NCBI GenBank assembly: GCA_964471945.1
Contig: CAYYIJ010000002.1
Coordinates: 1 to 64,000 of the forward strand
Direction of reading: 5' to 3'
DNA length: 64,000 nt
DNA from: JASEHD01 sp964471945
GTDB taxonomy: Bacteria > Bacteroidota > Ignavibacteria > UBA10030 > SZUA-254
The translations under genes were made by a program, and so were the position numbers. Every line of letters begins with the position of its first letter. The stretch's first letter is position 1. Shown piece by piece: positions 50,355-59,516 of this stretch. The notes under the pieces are model-generated. The model had not been told where the DNA came from. It searched no databases and was given only the letters and a program-made list of their open reading frames with translations.

Positions 50355-53222
50355 TTATGGCGCCTGCAAAATTAGCTCCCCGTTCCGTTTCACTTTCACC
50401 CAACAACCCCTTCCTGATAAAAGTGTATCTGTTTGAATATAAGTATCATCGTACATAAAAAATTTTGAGCCAACGATATCAGACGGAACTTGTATAATTG
50501 AATTTACAGCAACTGACTTAGTTAATGCGCCAATCATATTCCATCCGGCAACGACGTCAATTGTATCGTTTGTGAAAGAATCGCCTGCTAATTCAATGTT
50601 TTGAGTTGTTATAAATTTCAGCCAATAACCTTTTCCGTTCTCAAGTGCTTCCGTAATAACATAGCTGCCATTGTAAGCAAATGCCTCCGATATCGCAGTT
50701 GGATAAAGAATGTTTTTGCTGTAATCATCAACGACCAACGGAACAGAAATCAGGTTCCATCCCTCATTGTACGTTGTTGCAATGTTTACCGCACCGGGAG
50801 TAAATTCGTCGGCTCCAATATCTGGGGTTGTTGGATTACGCGTCATTCCATCTATGTCGGATGCGATTCCTGCAATCGGTGTGCCCGCAGCATTCACAGG
50901 CGATGTAACAGCCGTCTGAATATGTAAGTTACCGCTGCTTGGTGATACAAACAACGGATCTGCACTTATACTCGCTGCGTCCTGTGTAGGAAAAAACGAT
51001 GCTCGCCAATTAACTATCGTTATTCTATTTCCTGAGTTATATCCAACTACACCCTGTGAAGTAGGTGCAAACAGATCGTTATTATTAGATGTAAAATCAG
51101 CCGGCACCGACGAAAGATAGATACAGTAAGCTTTATTATCAGTTGATGTTCCAATAAGATTTGTTTGGTTATAAACGATATTATTCTTCATTACAATATT
51201 TGATCCGCCGTGTAATTCGAATCCTGATGTACGGCTTGAAGCAGAGGTTGAGTTATCGGTTCCCTCAAGATATATCGAATTAAAGTAATAACGATCACCG
51301 CTGTTTGCAATATCATTGCTGTAAATGCCCCGTGAATAATTCACATTGCTTCCAGCACCTGAGGACAAAATACTATAAATGAAATTGTTAAATACCAATG
51401 CGTTCGATCCAGTACCTGCGCTATTTTCAATACCGCACGCCCAGTAATAATTGACTTGATTCTTGATATTACCAATTATATTACCACTTACTTTCGCATT
51501 TATTGTGCCTTCTGACAACCAAATGCCCCATAAATCGTTATTTCCGCTTTTCTGAGTCCAATCGTGGATGAAATTATTTTCAATCATAGGACCTAACTGC
51601 CATCGCGTGACAATTGCAGCCATTCCATGTTTGGTGAACTCGCAGTTTGATATACGATTACCTGCGTCTTTATATGTCGAGCTGTATCCATATAATAAAA
51701 TACCATAACAGCCCTCCGCACTCGAAAGAGAATCTGCCCCCGTGCGTACATTTATATTTTTAACAACATTGCTGTCTGCGAACGATTCGTCAATACCAGA
51801 TATAAAAACACCAATCTTCCCATTCGTACCTAGAGCATTGATGGTCATATTTCGATTGTTCATGCCCGTATTCGAGCCATTAATCGTTACTTTTGATGTT
51901 CCATAAATCGCAATTCCGAATGGCTCTATTGATGTGGAATTAATGTTCACGATGGGTGATATTCCCGCAGAGGGTTTAATAATAATACGGCGAATTAAGT
52001 TATAGGTGTAGTCAAGCGGACCAATTGTAAGAGGCGGTTCGCTATATGTAGAGTTGATAAGTGATAATGTAATATCGTTCGAGATAATATTATGATTTAA
52101 TGTATCAATTGCTTTTTTAAGTGTTGGAATATTTCCACCGCTTCCTACAGTAAATGTACCCGAAACCAGAACGGCACCATAAAAGCTTGACGCCAAAGAG
52201 TCGTTACCGCTATTTTGATCGTCGCTGAGGAATGAATATGCAACCATTGAATATTGACCCCCAATCATCGGCGTGTAAGGGCTGAACTCCACCAGCGCCG
52301 TTTGTTCAACATTCAATGATGATATTATTTGGTTATCCTCATAAACGGTCCCAGATGGTGGTATGATTCGAAACCGTACCGGAATGTTTGCCTGAGCATT
52401 TGCTCCTGCATTTTGAAATGTAACAAGTGGGTCAATTGATTCACCCAACAACACCTTGCTGCCGTTGAATGGATAATCAATAGAAATAACAGCTATGTCA
52501 TTAGGAACCTTAGGTCGGACGACCTGGACGAGATCAATTCCAACATAATCAGAACTGAGTCCTGATAATCCACCATTATAGATAAGGTAACGGAACGCAA
52601 TATAAATATTGCTTCCACTTGGAACAAAATTATTTAGTGGATAGCGCTTTTCCCCCCAGCCATTTGTAGATGTTTTAAAATAATCAACCAAAACCGTGAA
52701 AGAAGAAAGTTCTGTGTCGGTCGTTGAAATACGAACTTCGATTGAATCATCCCAAGCGGAAAAATCCGGCGAGCGGTTCCAGAATGTAAGTGTATCACTT
52801 GAACTTATAGATTGAATCTGAGGTGAGATTAGCCATTCATCAATATAGAAATCGTTGGCACCCTGATAATTTGCAGCAGCATGTCCATTGCCGCTGTATG
52901 CGGTTAAAATCGCGGTATTCCCTTGAAACCAAGGACCTGTTGTTCCCCCACCATCGGCGTTAACTGTTTTCCAACCGGTAGGAGGAAAACCTGTTACACC
53001 TTCAAAACTTTCCTGAAAGATAATAGTGGATGTCGGTAAAAGAAGTTGTTTTTGTTCTGATTGGATCGAGGACGGAATATTAATAACAGGAATAGAGACG
53101 CTGTGCTTCGAATGAACAGTACTGGCATCACTAAGAGTTTTTCGCTTAACAACTGACTGGGGAAACAATCCTGCTGTGAGCAGAAGAAGCGTAATAATAA
53201 TATTTACACTGCGGGCATTCAT
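50355..53222 (-). CDS. Very large secreted protein with anchor-J-like and beta-helix domains
   Basis: The 955-residue protein has a signal peptide (about 1-23), a choice-of-anchor J/cleaved-adhesin type domain (about 65-230; FQESFEGVTGFPPTGWKTVN and the DEWLISPQI segment), a CARDB-like beta sandwich (about 240-345), a right-handed parallel beta-helix (about 360-810) with repeated NNxI and Ser/Asn turns, and two GWNLISVPL/GWNMIGA modules (about 835-955). It lacks a T9SS sorting domain at the C-terminus, although its neighbour has one. It probably binds surfaces or carbohydrates; no enzymatic residues are evident. The 232-bp gap on its 3' side shows no feature. Confidence 0.75.
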   Translation of the reverse strand: MNARSVNIIITLLLLTAGLFPQSVVKRKTLSDASTVHSKHSVSIPVINIPSSIQSEQKQLLLPTSTIIFQESFEGVTGFPPTGWKTVNADGGGTTGPWFQGNTAILTAYSGNGHAAANYQGANDFYIDEWLISPQIQSISSSDTLTFWNRSPDFSAWDDSIEVRISTTDTELSSFTVLVDYFKTSTNGWGEKRYPLNNFVPSGSNIYIAFRYLIYNGGLSGLSSDYVGIDLVQVVRPKVPNDIAVISIDYPFNGSKVLLGESIDPLVTFQNAGANAQANIPVRFRIIPPSGTVYEDNQIISSLNVEQTALVEFSPYTPMIGGQYSMVAYSFLSDDQNSGNDSLASSFYGAVLVSGTFTVGSGGNIPTLKKAIDTLNHNIISNDITLSLINSTYSEPPLTIGPLDYTYNLIRRIIIKPSAGISPIVNINSTSIEPFGIAIYGTSKVTINGSNTGMNNRNMTINALGTNGKIGVFISGIDESFADSNVVKNINVRTGADSLSSAEGCYGILLYGYSSTYKDAGNRISNCEFTKHGMAAIVTRWQLGPMIENNFIHDWTQKSGNNDLWGIWLSEGTINAKVSGNIIGNIKNQVNYYWACGIENSAGTGSNALVFNNFIYSILSSGAGSNVNYSRGIYSNDIANSGDRYYFNSIYLEGTDNSTSASSRTSGFELHGGSNIVMKNNIVYNQTNLIGTSTDNKAYCIYLSSVPADFTSNNNDLFAPTSQGVVGYNSGNRITIVNWRASFFPTQDAASISADPLFVSPSSGNLHIQTAVTSPVNAAGTPIAGIASDIDGMTRNPTTPDIGADEFTPGAVNIATTYNEGWNLISVPLVVDDYSKNILYPTAISEAFAYNGSYVITEALENGKGYWLKFITTQNIELAGDSFTNDTIDVVAGWNMIGALTKSVAVNSIIQVPSDIVGSKFFMYDDTYIQTDTLLSGRGCWVKVKRNGELILQAP

Positions 53223-53266
53223 TATTAATTGTACAACAATCAGATTAGAAAATCAAACATAGAAAT

Positions 53267-53303
53267 CCCGTCCCTCCATAACATAAATGGAGGAACGGGT
53301 TTT
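53267..53303 (-). terminator. Hairpin between two secreted-protein genes
   Basis: CCCGTCCCTCCA (53267-53278) pairs with TGGAGGAACGGG (53288-53299), 11 of 12 positions matched, around a 9-base loop. On the minus strand it lies after the 652-residue gene and is followed by ATTTCT, a weak T-run, so it is a probable terminator. Confidence 0.55.
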
Positions 53304-53335
53304 CACTTTCATCTAATCCACCTGAATAGAGAAAT

Positions 53336-55294
53336 TTATTTCATCATCATCATCTTTCGAACACTTGTGTAGTTTGCTTTTTCACCAAGAGCGTTCGCAT
53401 TAATCTTATAGAAATAGACACCGCTGCTGAGTGTGTTTCCAGCCGCATCGAGACCATTCCAAGAAATAGAATAACTGCCAGCATTTAATTCTCGATTAAC
53501 CAATGTTATAACCTGTTGACCAAGTACATTGTAAATCGATATGTTGACTTCGCTTGCTGTTGGGACGTTGAAAGAAATCTCAGTTGTTGGATTAAATGGA
53601 TTTGGATAATTTTGATGTAAAGAATATTTCTGAGGAATTTCACTATCCATTTCCTTAATCACAAGTACCAAGCTTGTAGTATATAACTCCATATCACTTG
53701 CCGTGTAGTTATTAGCGCCATCCACAACGATCGGTGAGCTTTCGGTTACACTGTAATTTTCTTTATCAACAACGAGCTTATAGCTGCCCGGTGCTAATCC
53801 ATGAATATCGAATGTTCCGTCATCTTCGGTGATATCATAGCCAACAACAGCATTCGATGCTGTAGAAACTGCATAAACAGTAACACCGTTGATCGCACTG
53901 CTTTGAGCTGATTCGCGTACGCTGCCGCTGATGCTCGCAAATCCAGCAACCAGAATTGGCTGTACACAGATGTCAATACCTGTTGTTGCCCCGGTTACCA
54001 AGAAACTATCAGCATTTACCCAGCATGTAATACCACAGCTATCTACGTCATACCATGCGGGAGCGTAGTATGCTAATGGATATGCTTTTGCGAAATGGTA
54101 ACCTGTATATATGTAGTTGAAAGAATAATTTCCCAGAGAATCCGTTATTGTGCTCCGGATTGGAAAAATACCACGAGGTGTCTTTTTAAATAAAACAACT
54201 TTTGAAAGAACTCCGTCCCCATCCAAATTCTTCACCATACCTGCAACTGAATTCTGGGCTTCAGGATTGCTCACAAGATCGAAATTAATGTTAGATGTAT
54301 CGGATACTAAAAATAATCTATCGGCATCATACGGTGTACTTTTATTATTATAGAATTCGGGGATGTATCCCAATTTGGCAGCGAGGATTATATAACTTAA
54401 GCTATCAGGTACATGAGCTAAATAATTACCGTTGCTATCTGTCCTGACAACTCTCATTACCCCAAGCAGGGTTCCAAAACCTTCCAGCATGTACATCTCA
54501 CTTCGGCTTCCAAAGAGCGATCCTTCTTGATATTGCATTCTTTGAACTTGGCGATTTGACCGCATGATAACAACAAATGCTCCTTTAATTGGATCACCCG
54601 TAGCACTATCGATAACCGTACCACTCACCGCAACAAGTCTTGCGGGCGGTGGTGGTGGAATACGGGTAAGTCCGAAATTCGCAACACTTGTATCACGGGG
54701 CATGACTGAAACGGGTGTAGCATCCCGGTGATGTAATACGTTATCATACCACTCCGGAATATATGTCCACTTCGTTGCAAAAACAAGATATACTCCAGAA
54801 TCGATCGGCATCGAATAATATCCATTCGAATCCGTTCTTGCTTCGCGGAAATAGACAAAGCCGTTTGGTGTAAAGAATCGCACTCTAACACCCCTAATCG
54901 GTTGTTGTGTGAAATCATCAATAATGGCTCCAGAGATGATACCCTTATTTCGCGCGGGCGGCTGACTACCGGGAATAAATGTTACATCATTACTTGGCTC
55001 ACTCTCTCCTAAATAGTTAAGTGCTGTAACGTAATATCTATAGATGTGCCCCGGGGGTACAAATTGATCAACGAACCCAGGCATTCTTGCCATTGCTATG
55101 GGAATAAATGGGAGCGCATCAAGGGCTTTATAAATTCTATATCCACTCGCTCCAGAAGATGGCTGCCAAGTTAGGTGTGCGTAATTTCCCATTGGCTCTA
55201 CTGTTAAATCTGCGGGCGCAGGTGGAACGGTTTGCGCCGCGGTAAAAACAATAAAGATCAATGAGAATATTGTGAATAGTGTAACTTTATACAT
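53336..55294 (-). CDS. Type IX secreted multidomain protein (FN3, carboxypeptidase-regulatory-like, T9SS tail)
   Basis: The 652-residue protein has a signal peptide (about 1-20), an FN3 domain (about 24-110), several carboxypeptidase-regulatory-like beta domains (about 118-205, 222-330, 350-440 and 455-540; each begins ISGxVxD or VSGTVIDSATGDPIKGAFV and contains TDSNGxY), and a T9SS type A sorting domain (about 565-652: YSLHQNYPNPFNPTTEISF...SGVYFYKI). The tail marks it for outer-membrane translocation and surface attachment by type IX secretion. Function beyond adhesion or structure is unknown. Confidence 0.87.
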   Translation of the reverse strand: MYKVTLFTIFSLIFIVFTAAQTVPPAPADLTVEPMGNYAHLTWQPSSGASGYRIYKALDALPFIPIAMARMPGFVDQFVPPGHIYRYYVTALNYLGESEPSNDVTFIPGSQPPARNKGIISGAIIDDFTQQPIRGVRVRFFTPNGFVYFREARTDSNGYYSMPIDSGVYLVFATKWTYIPEWYDNVLHHRDATPVSVMPRDTSVANFGLTRIPPPPPARLVAVSGTVIDSATGDPIKGAFVVIMRSNRQVQRMQYQEGSLFGSRSEMYMLEGFGTLLGVMRVVRTDSNGNYLAHVPDSLSYIILAAKLGYIPEFYNNKSTPYDADRLFLVSDTSNINFDLVSNPEAQNSVAGMVKNLDGDGVLSKVVLFKKTPRGIFPIRSTITDSLGNYSFNYIYTGYHFAKAYPLAYYAPAWYDVDSCGITCWVNADSFLVTGATTGIDICVQPILVAGFASISGSVRESAQSSAINGVTVYAVSTASNAVVGYDITEDDGTFDIHGLAPGSYKLVVDKENYSVTESSPIVVDGANNYTASDMELYTTSLVLVIKEMDSEIPQKYSLHQNYPNPFNPTTEISFNVPTASEVNISIYNVLGQQVITLVNRELNAGSYSISWNGLDAAGNTLSSGVYFYKINANALGEKANYTSVRKMMMMK

Positions 55295-55356
55295 AATAAC
55301 CTCCTAAGGTTATGTTATTGAATATACGGGCATATTTTTGAAAAACTTTTTCACGC

Positions 55357-56055
55357 TTATTTATTTTTGTCAAACTTCAGTTGTTCAATCCGCAGCTCAA
55401 TAAAAGAGCGTTGAGTTTTGGATATCTTCTCAAATGAAAGCTCAATGTATTCCGACAATGCTTCTGTTTTTAGATTCATTTTTTCTAAAGCATTCGCAAC
55501 CATTAGGCGGGTTTCAACATTTACTGCTAATTCAGGATTTAACCTAAAAACTTCTTTTACTTTCAATACACAGGTTGCATAAAATCTGTTTTCGTATAGA
55601 ACCTTTGCTCCATTCAATTGCTTCAAGCCATTATCAGATACTATTGATCGAGGTGTTAATGTGTTTTCTTTGTTCGTTCCGTGAACTGTTGTTGTTGTGG
55701 GAATAAGAAGTTTTCCATCATCATCTCTGATTGGGACAGAGCGCACCTTCTCCATCGCTAACTTTAATAAAAGCTCTTCTTGTGTCAGCATCCGCAGATC
55801 TGAGAGATCGATAATAACGAATTCGGGAATTGTTATTTTTTTTATTCCGCCTAATAAAATAGTTACGGAAGATTTTCTCTTTAGTTCAATTGAGTCTTCG
55901 GGTTTTAATACATCGCCAACAGAAACAGTTTTCCATTCTTCCTGAATGTTGGGGCGAGCCAGAACAGTTCCCTTGACTGCAACAATTTTAATATCCGCAC
56001 CATAGCTAAGCGAGGTAAGTGTAAAGATCAATAGATAATAAATTATTTTTTTCAT
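55357..56055 (-). CDS. FecR-like periplasmic/secreted protein
   Basis: I start at ATG 56055 (MKKIIYYLLIF), which gives a clean signal peptide; a TTG frame to 56073 is unlikely. The N-terminal third (KGTVLARPNIQEEWKTVSVGDVLKPEDSIEL...SSVTILLGG) matches the FecR-type beta domain found in many secreted Bacteroidota proteins. The C-terminal 90 residues are helical and TPR-like (VKEVFRLNPELAVNVETRLMVANALEKMN). It begins 15 bases after the stop of the barrel-transglutaminase gene, forming an operon with it. Confidence 0.68.
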   Translation of the reverse strand: MKKIIYYLLIFTLTSLSYGADIKIVAVKGTVLARPNIQEEWKTVSVGDVLKPEDSIELKRKSSVTILLGGIKKITIPEFVIIDLSDLRMLTQEELLLKLAMEKVRSVPIRDDDGKLLIPTTTTVHGTNKENTLTPRSIVSDNGLKQLNGAKVLYENRFYATCVLKVKEVFRLNPELAVNVETRLMVANALEKMNLKTEALSEYIELSFEKISKTQRSFIELRIEQLKFDKNK

Positions 56056-56069
56056 GTTTAATCTCTTTT

Positions 56070-58088
56070 TCAATTCGTTGATGGTACCTCAACAACCCTC
56101 ATCCAGCCCTTCAGCTGACCAAGATTTATTTCAGCATCTTGTAAATATGCTTGTGCGCCAATATCCCATGCTTTTTCAAAACTTTTAGTGATGGCAGTTG
56201 TTTCAATCGCTATCCAGATGGTTTCAGTTCCTTTATCATTTTTCCGAACGATGTATCGCTTTGGGTTTTCACTCAAAATATGGGCTTCTTTCGGATCAAT
56301 ACCTGTATCAAACATCATATAGATGTGAGAGTCCTCTGGATTTTGAGGAGGAATTATATCTATGAAGGCGGTTGAAATTCCAATGCTCATTAATAAAGAT
56401 GAATAACAGACCGTAATATCATCACAATCACCGCCGTTCAAAGCAAGTGTTTCGGACGGATACTGCACAAAATCTTTACTCTTTTTGGGATCCTGAACAT
56501 ACTGAAGGCGCTCAGCCATAGAATTGAAAATAACTTTTGCCTTCTCAAAATTTTGCGTGACTGTGGGAACACTATCGAGATGTGCTTTTTTACTATTTAT
56601 AGCTCTTCGGGTGAATTTTATGACGTCGGGATCGTCAGGTGTAACAAAATATCTTAGCAGCATCACGTCTCCATCCCAATCGTTGCGGCCTCGAACTAAA
56701 ACACGTGTTTGATAGCGATCATCGTAATCGGAATCAATTTCAGCGTTTACATAAACCGTTCCATCATAAATAGAAAACTTTTTCACACCTGTTATTAAAT
56801 CACTAAACACTGCAAAGAAGGGAATTTCTATCACCTCGTCTGGCGCGATGGAATACGATCCCGTTTCCGTCGGTGCATTCATAAGCTCGCTAATTAAAAA
56901 GCTTACTTTCGCATTAATTGGATATGACGATATATTTCTCACACGGGCTTTACCAAGTGGTTGGAAGGCATATATCTGGTGAGAAGCAGTGAACACTTCG
57001 TTGAGCATCTCAACGTATTCGAGTCGTGCCAGTGTTTCTCTCGTTCTGCCAAGGCGGGCAGTCATCGAAAGTATAAACCTATCGGATGTAAACGGCGAAT
57101 AATCAATATCGCTGTATGACGTTGACTTGAAAGTGTTAATATCAATTTTGTTCGTGCGTTTAGTTTGATTAACAAATTTCAGGTAGCTTATATCGAACCC
57201 TATCGGCTGAAGCCGTATTCCCACTCCGATTGCGGCGGCTTCAATGTTCTCGATGCCATTTGAGTATATACCGGAACGAACTTGCAACCATTTCATCGAA
57301 GTCCACTCAGCACCTATTTGGATTTTTTTCCTCGTATCACCATCAACACCAACGGAAACATTCTCAATTCCTTTGTATATAATTCCCATCCGCATCGATT
57401 TCGCTAATTTCAACTGGTATTCTTGAATTTCGTTTTTAAATACTTCTTCTTGTATCTCAAATAAATTTTTAAAAACTAATCCCATGACCCAGCAGTAATT
57501 CATATTATACAGCATTCCTAAGTCGAACGTCCATGAACTTGCACTGTGATCTTCTGTCTCAGTTTGAATAACATTGCTTGTATCAAAATAATATCTTGTA
57601 TCTGATGCTTCGCTATCGAAAAATCTTGCGCTCATTCCAACCGAGATATCTTTGGAAATTCGGTAGTTATATCCAAGCGCATAACTTTGATGATAAGAAA
57701 TATTCTTGTCATACCGTGTAGAGAGAATGTTTCCGCTTGAATCGTAAATAATCAAGTTTGATGGCACAACAAATTCAAGCATCTTCCCGGGAGAATAAAT
57801 TATCGCTGCTGCCTGGTTACTGAAAAAACTTTTCCCTGCCCCAAGTGAATGTAATCTAAACCCGGATTGTCGTTCTAATGTACTTATATAATTTGAAATA
57901 CTAACTTCCCAATCTTTAATAAGACTCAATCCCGCTGGATTCCAATCAAGCGAGTAAGGGCCGTCGGTCAACGATGTGAAGGCGCCTATGCCAACACCAC
58001 GAGCCGAGCTTAAATACTGAGCATTTGATATGTATCCTGTGACAACCATAATGAAAATAATATTTTTAGTATACTTTACTAAATTCAT
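56070..58088 (-). CDS. Outer-membrane PorV-like barrel fused to a transglutaminase-like domain
   Basis: The 672-residue protein starts with a signal peptide and the FadL/PorV pattern SSARGVGIGAFTSLTDGPYSLDWNPAGLSLIKD, then about 350 residues of barrel strands. After a linker domain (about 370-480), the C-terminal 190 residues carry a transglutaminase-like region: GGDCDDITVCYSSLLMSIGI with the active-site Cys, and SHIYMMFDTG with the His. A possible Asp/Glu follows. Such domains act as cysteine proteases or transferases; placement after a barrel suggests it acts at the outer membrane. The lipoprotein precedes it by 6 bases. Confidence 0.75.
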   Translation of the reverse strand: MNLVKYTKNIIFIMVVTGYISNAQYLSSARGVGIGAFTSLTDGPYSLDWNPAGLSLIKDWEVSISNYISTLERQSGFRLHSLGAGKSFFSNQAAAIIYSPGKMLEFVVPSNLIIYDSSGNILSTRYDKNISYHQSYALGYNYRISKDISVGMSARFFDSEASDTRYYFDTSNVIQTETEDHSASSWTFDLGMLYNMNYCWVMGLVFKNLFEIQEEVFKNEIQEYQLKLAKSMRMGIIYKGIENVSVGVDGDTRKKIQIGAEWTSMKWLQVRSGIYSNGIENIEAAAIGVGIRLQPIGFDISYLKFVNQTKRTNKIDINTFKSTSYSDIDYSPFTSDRFILSMTARLGRTRETLARLEYVEMLNEVFTASHQIYAFQPLGKARVRNISSYPINAKVSFLISELMNAPTETGSYSIAPDEVIEIPFFAVFSDLITGVKKFSIYDGTVYVNAEIDSDYDDRYQTRVLVRGRNDWDGDVMLLRYFVTPDDPDVIKFTRRAINSKKAHLDSVPTVTQNFEKAKVIFNSMAERLQYVQDPKKSKDFVQYPSETLALNGGDCDDITVCYSSLLMSIGISTAFIDIIPPQNPEDSHIYMMFDTGIDPKEAHILSENPKRYIVRKNDKGTETIWIAIETTAITKSFEKAWDIGAQAYLQDAEINLGQLKGWMRVVEVPSTN

Positions 58089-58094
58089 TCGTCC

Positions 58095-59000
58095 TTACAA
58101 ATTTACCCTTAATAGTCGATTATGAATCGATGCAGCTTGAACTAAAACGCTATCCTGGTATCCCTCAATTTTCATAGTAAACCGTTCTTCCGACATGAAT
58201 GTAAACATGAATTGTTGAAAACGTCGAGTTGGCAGTAATGCCAATATTTTTGTGGGGATAAAAATTTCCCCCCTGGTATTTCTAATGCGAAGGTGAATTG
58301 TGGGTAACCATGTTTTTTGTTGTAATCCACCCTCTCGACTGATAATAATATGTACATATTGGTTGGTACAATTCCACTTGATACGCATTGGTTCTGTAAC
58401 CTGAATATAAGGTGGTACGATATCCGTTACTTGCATTTCGGGTGGACCTTTGAACGACGCATCAAAAGTGCCGGTTCCCTTTTTGTCTGTTCCTTTCCAT
58501 GTGTATGTCTTGCCGGGGTTGTAGTTGTATGATTTTCGGAAATGATATTTATATCCTATGATCGTATCCATCATAGACATGGGTATTCTTTGATATCTTA
58601 CGTGTTTACCGAGTGTATCTGAATCGAGACTTAGTGTTCCAACGTCTAATGAGGTATAAGCAATGACACGACCATTATGTAGAATTGGTTTTGACGTATC
58701 GATAAATATCGCTTCTGCTTTTATAAGGCTATCTTGTCGCGAGAACATTTCATTCCGAATACTCGAAAAAATTAGTCTGCCATAATATTTCATGTAATCG
58801 CCGCTAACCAACCCCGTGCTGTCGACTCCTGACGTAATAGATACAGAATCTGCGATTGTTCCGACCGTAATCATTTCTATAAATCGAGAATCATCCTGAT
58901 TATCAATAATTTCTATCGGACCAGTGTCTTGGCAACCAGACCCTAACATGAGGAGAAATATTATTACGAAGCTTAAAAAAGTATTATTTTCTTTTTTCAT
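58095..59000 (-). CDS. Hypothetical lipoprotein (301 aa)
   Basis: The N-terminus is a lipoprotein signal with lipobox SGC (Cys near 23). The remainder is beta-rich with many Asp, Thr and Tyr and no recognised motif. It is the first gene of a tight operon with the barrel-transglutaminase and FecR-like proteins, all predicted to be cell-envelope proteins. I do not recognise the family. Confidence 0.65.
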   Translation of the reverse strand: MKKENNTFLSFVIIFLLMLGSGCQDTGPIEIIDNQDDSRFIEMITVGTIADSVSITSGVDSTGLVSGDYMKYYGRLIFSSIRNEMFSRQDSLIKAEAIFIDTSKPILHNGRVIAYTSLDVGTLSLDSDTLGKHVRYQRIPMSMMDTIIGYKYHFRKSYNYNPGKTYTWKGTDKKGTGTFDASFKGPPEMQVTDIVPPYIQVTEPMRIKWNCTNQYVHIIISREGGLQQKTWLPTIHLRIRNTRGEIFIPTKILALLPTRRFQQFMFTFMSEERFTMKIEGYQDSVLVQAASIHNRLLRVNL

Positions 59001-59045
59001 ACTAAATCTAATTTAATTAATTTTTTATTATCTTTCCCATAATTT

Positions 59046-59127
59046 GAGACTTCTGAAAAATCACCCCGCCGCTCTTTTCCTTGAAGCCCGCATGTGATTT
59101 ATGATTTTCTTTGTTAAGAGCAGCGGG
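59046..59127. repeat. Repeat element with GAGACTTCTGAAAAAT terminus
   Basis: GAGACTTCTGAAAAAT at 59046-59061 matches the terminal word of the 1773-1922 element. It is followed by a stem-loop: CCCGCCGCTCTT (59065-59076) with AAGAGCAGCGGG (59116-59127), 11 of 12 matched. No second terminus was found. The word shows that this family has at least three members in the window. Confidence 0.55.
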
Positions 59128-59241
59128 ATAATTGTTTATTATAAATCAATGTTCGTGCCAACGAAAATGTGTCCATTATGCATCGATTTTGCACAATGTT
59201 ATTAGGGGAATCGCAGGAAAATGTAGGGAAACTGCTGGAAC

Positions 59242-59259
59242 GATTGCCTTCAGGCAATC
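59242..59259. repeat. Perfect short hairpin in intergenic DNA
   Basis: GATTGCC-TTCA-GGCAATC forms a 7-bp perfect stem with a TTCA loop. It lies in the 516-bp gap between two minus-strand operons. There is no T-run. The 62-codon frame covering it is not credible. Confidence 0.45.
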
Positions 59260-59410
59260 CTCAGATACCGATGATGTGTTTATGGAGTGGACAACTAAAA
59301 ATTATTATTTTTCTTGGTGACTTATATTTTATAGTTACTCGTAGTTAATTTATCAAATAGGCTAAAGACCTTGATGCGAGCGGCTTTTCAATAGTGGTTG
59401 TCTAAAAGGT

Positions 59411-59448
59411 AAAAAAGGAGTCATGCTGAAATAAATTCAGCATGACTC
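59411..59448 (-). terminator. Intrinsic terminator after the CHASE2 regulator gene
   Basis: GAGTCATGCTGAA (59418-59430) and its exact complement TTCAGCATGACTC (59436-59448) form a 13-bp stem with a 5-base loop. On the minus strand the stem is followed by CTTTTTTACC. It lies about 70 bases past the stop of the CHASE2 gene. The CAGCATGACTC sequence resembles REP-like elements, so it may be a repeat serving as a terminator. Confidence 0.85.
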
Positions 59449-59516
59449 TGGACTTTTTGGACCACCCCTACAAAAATATACTAATCCCTGCGGATTTTAG
59501 TCCTTAGTTCATGTTT

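Noticed and set aside
59132..59320. 62-codon plus-strand frame
   Set aside because: It crosses a perfect hairpin in repeat-rich DNA and shows no family resemblance.
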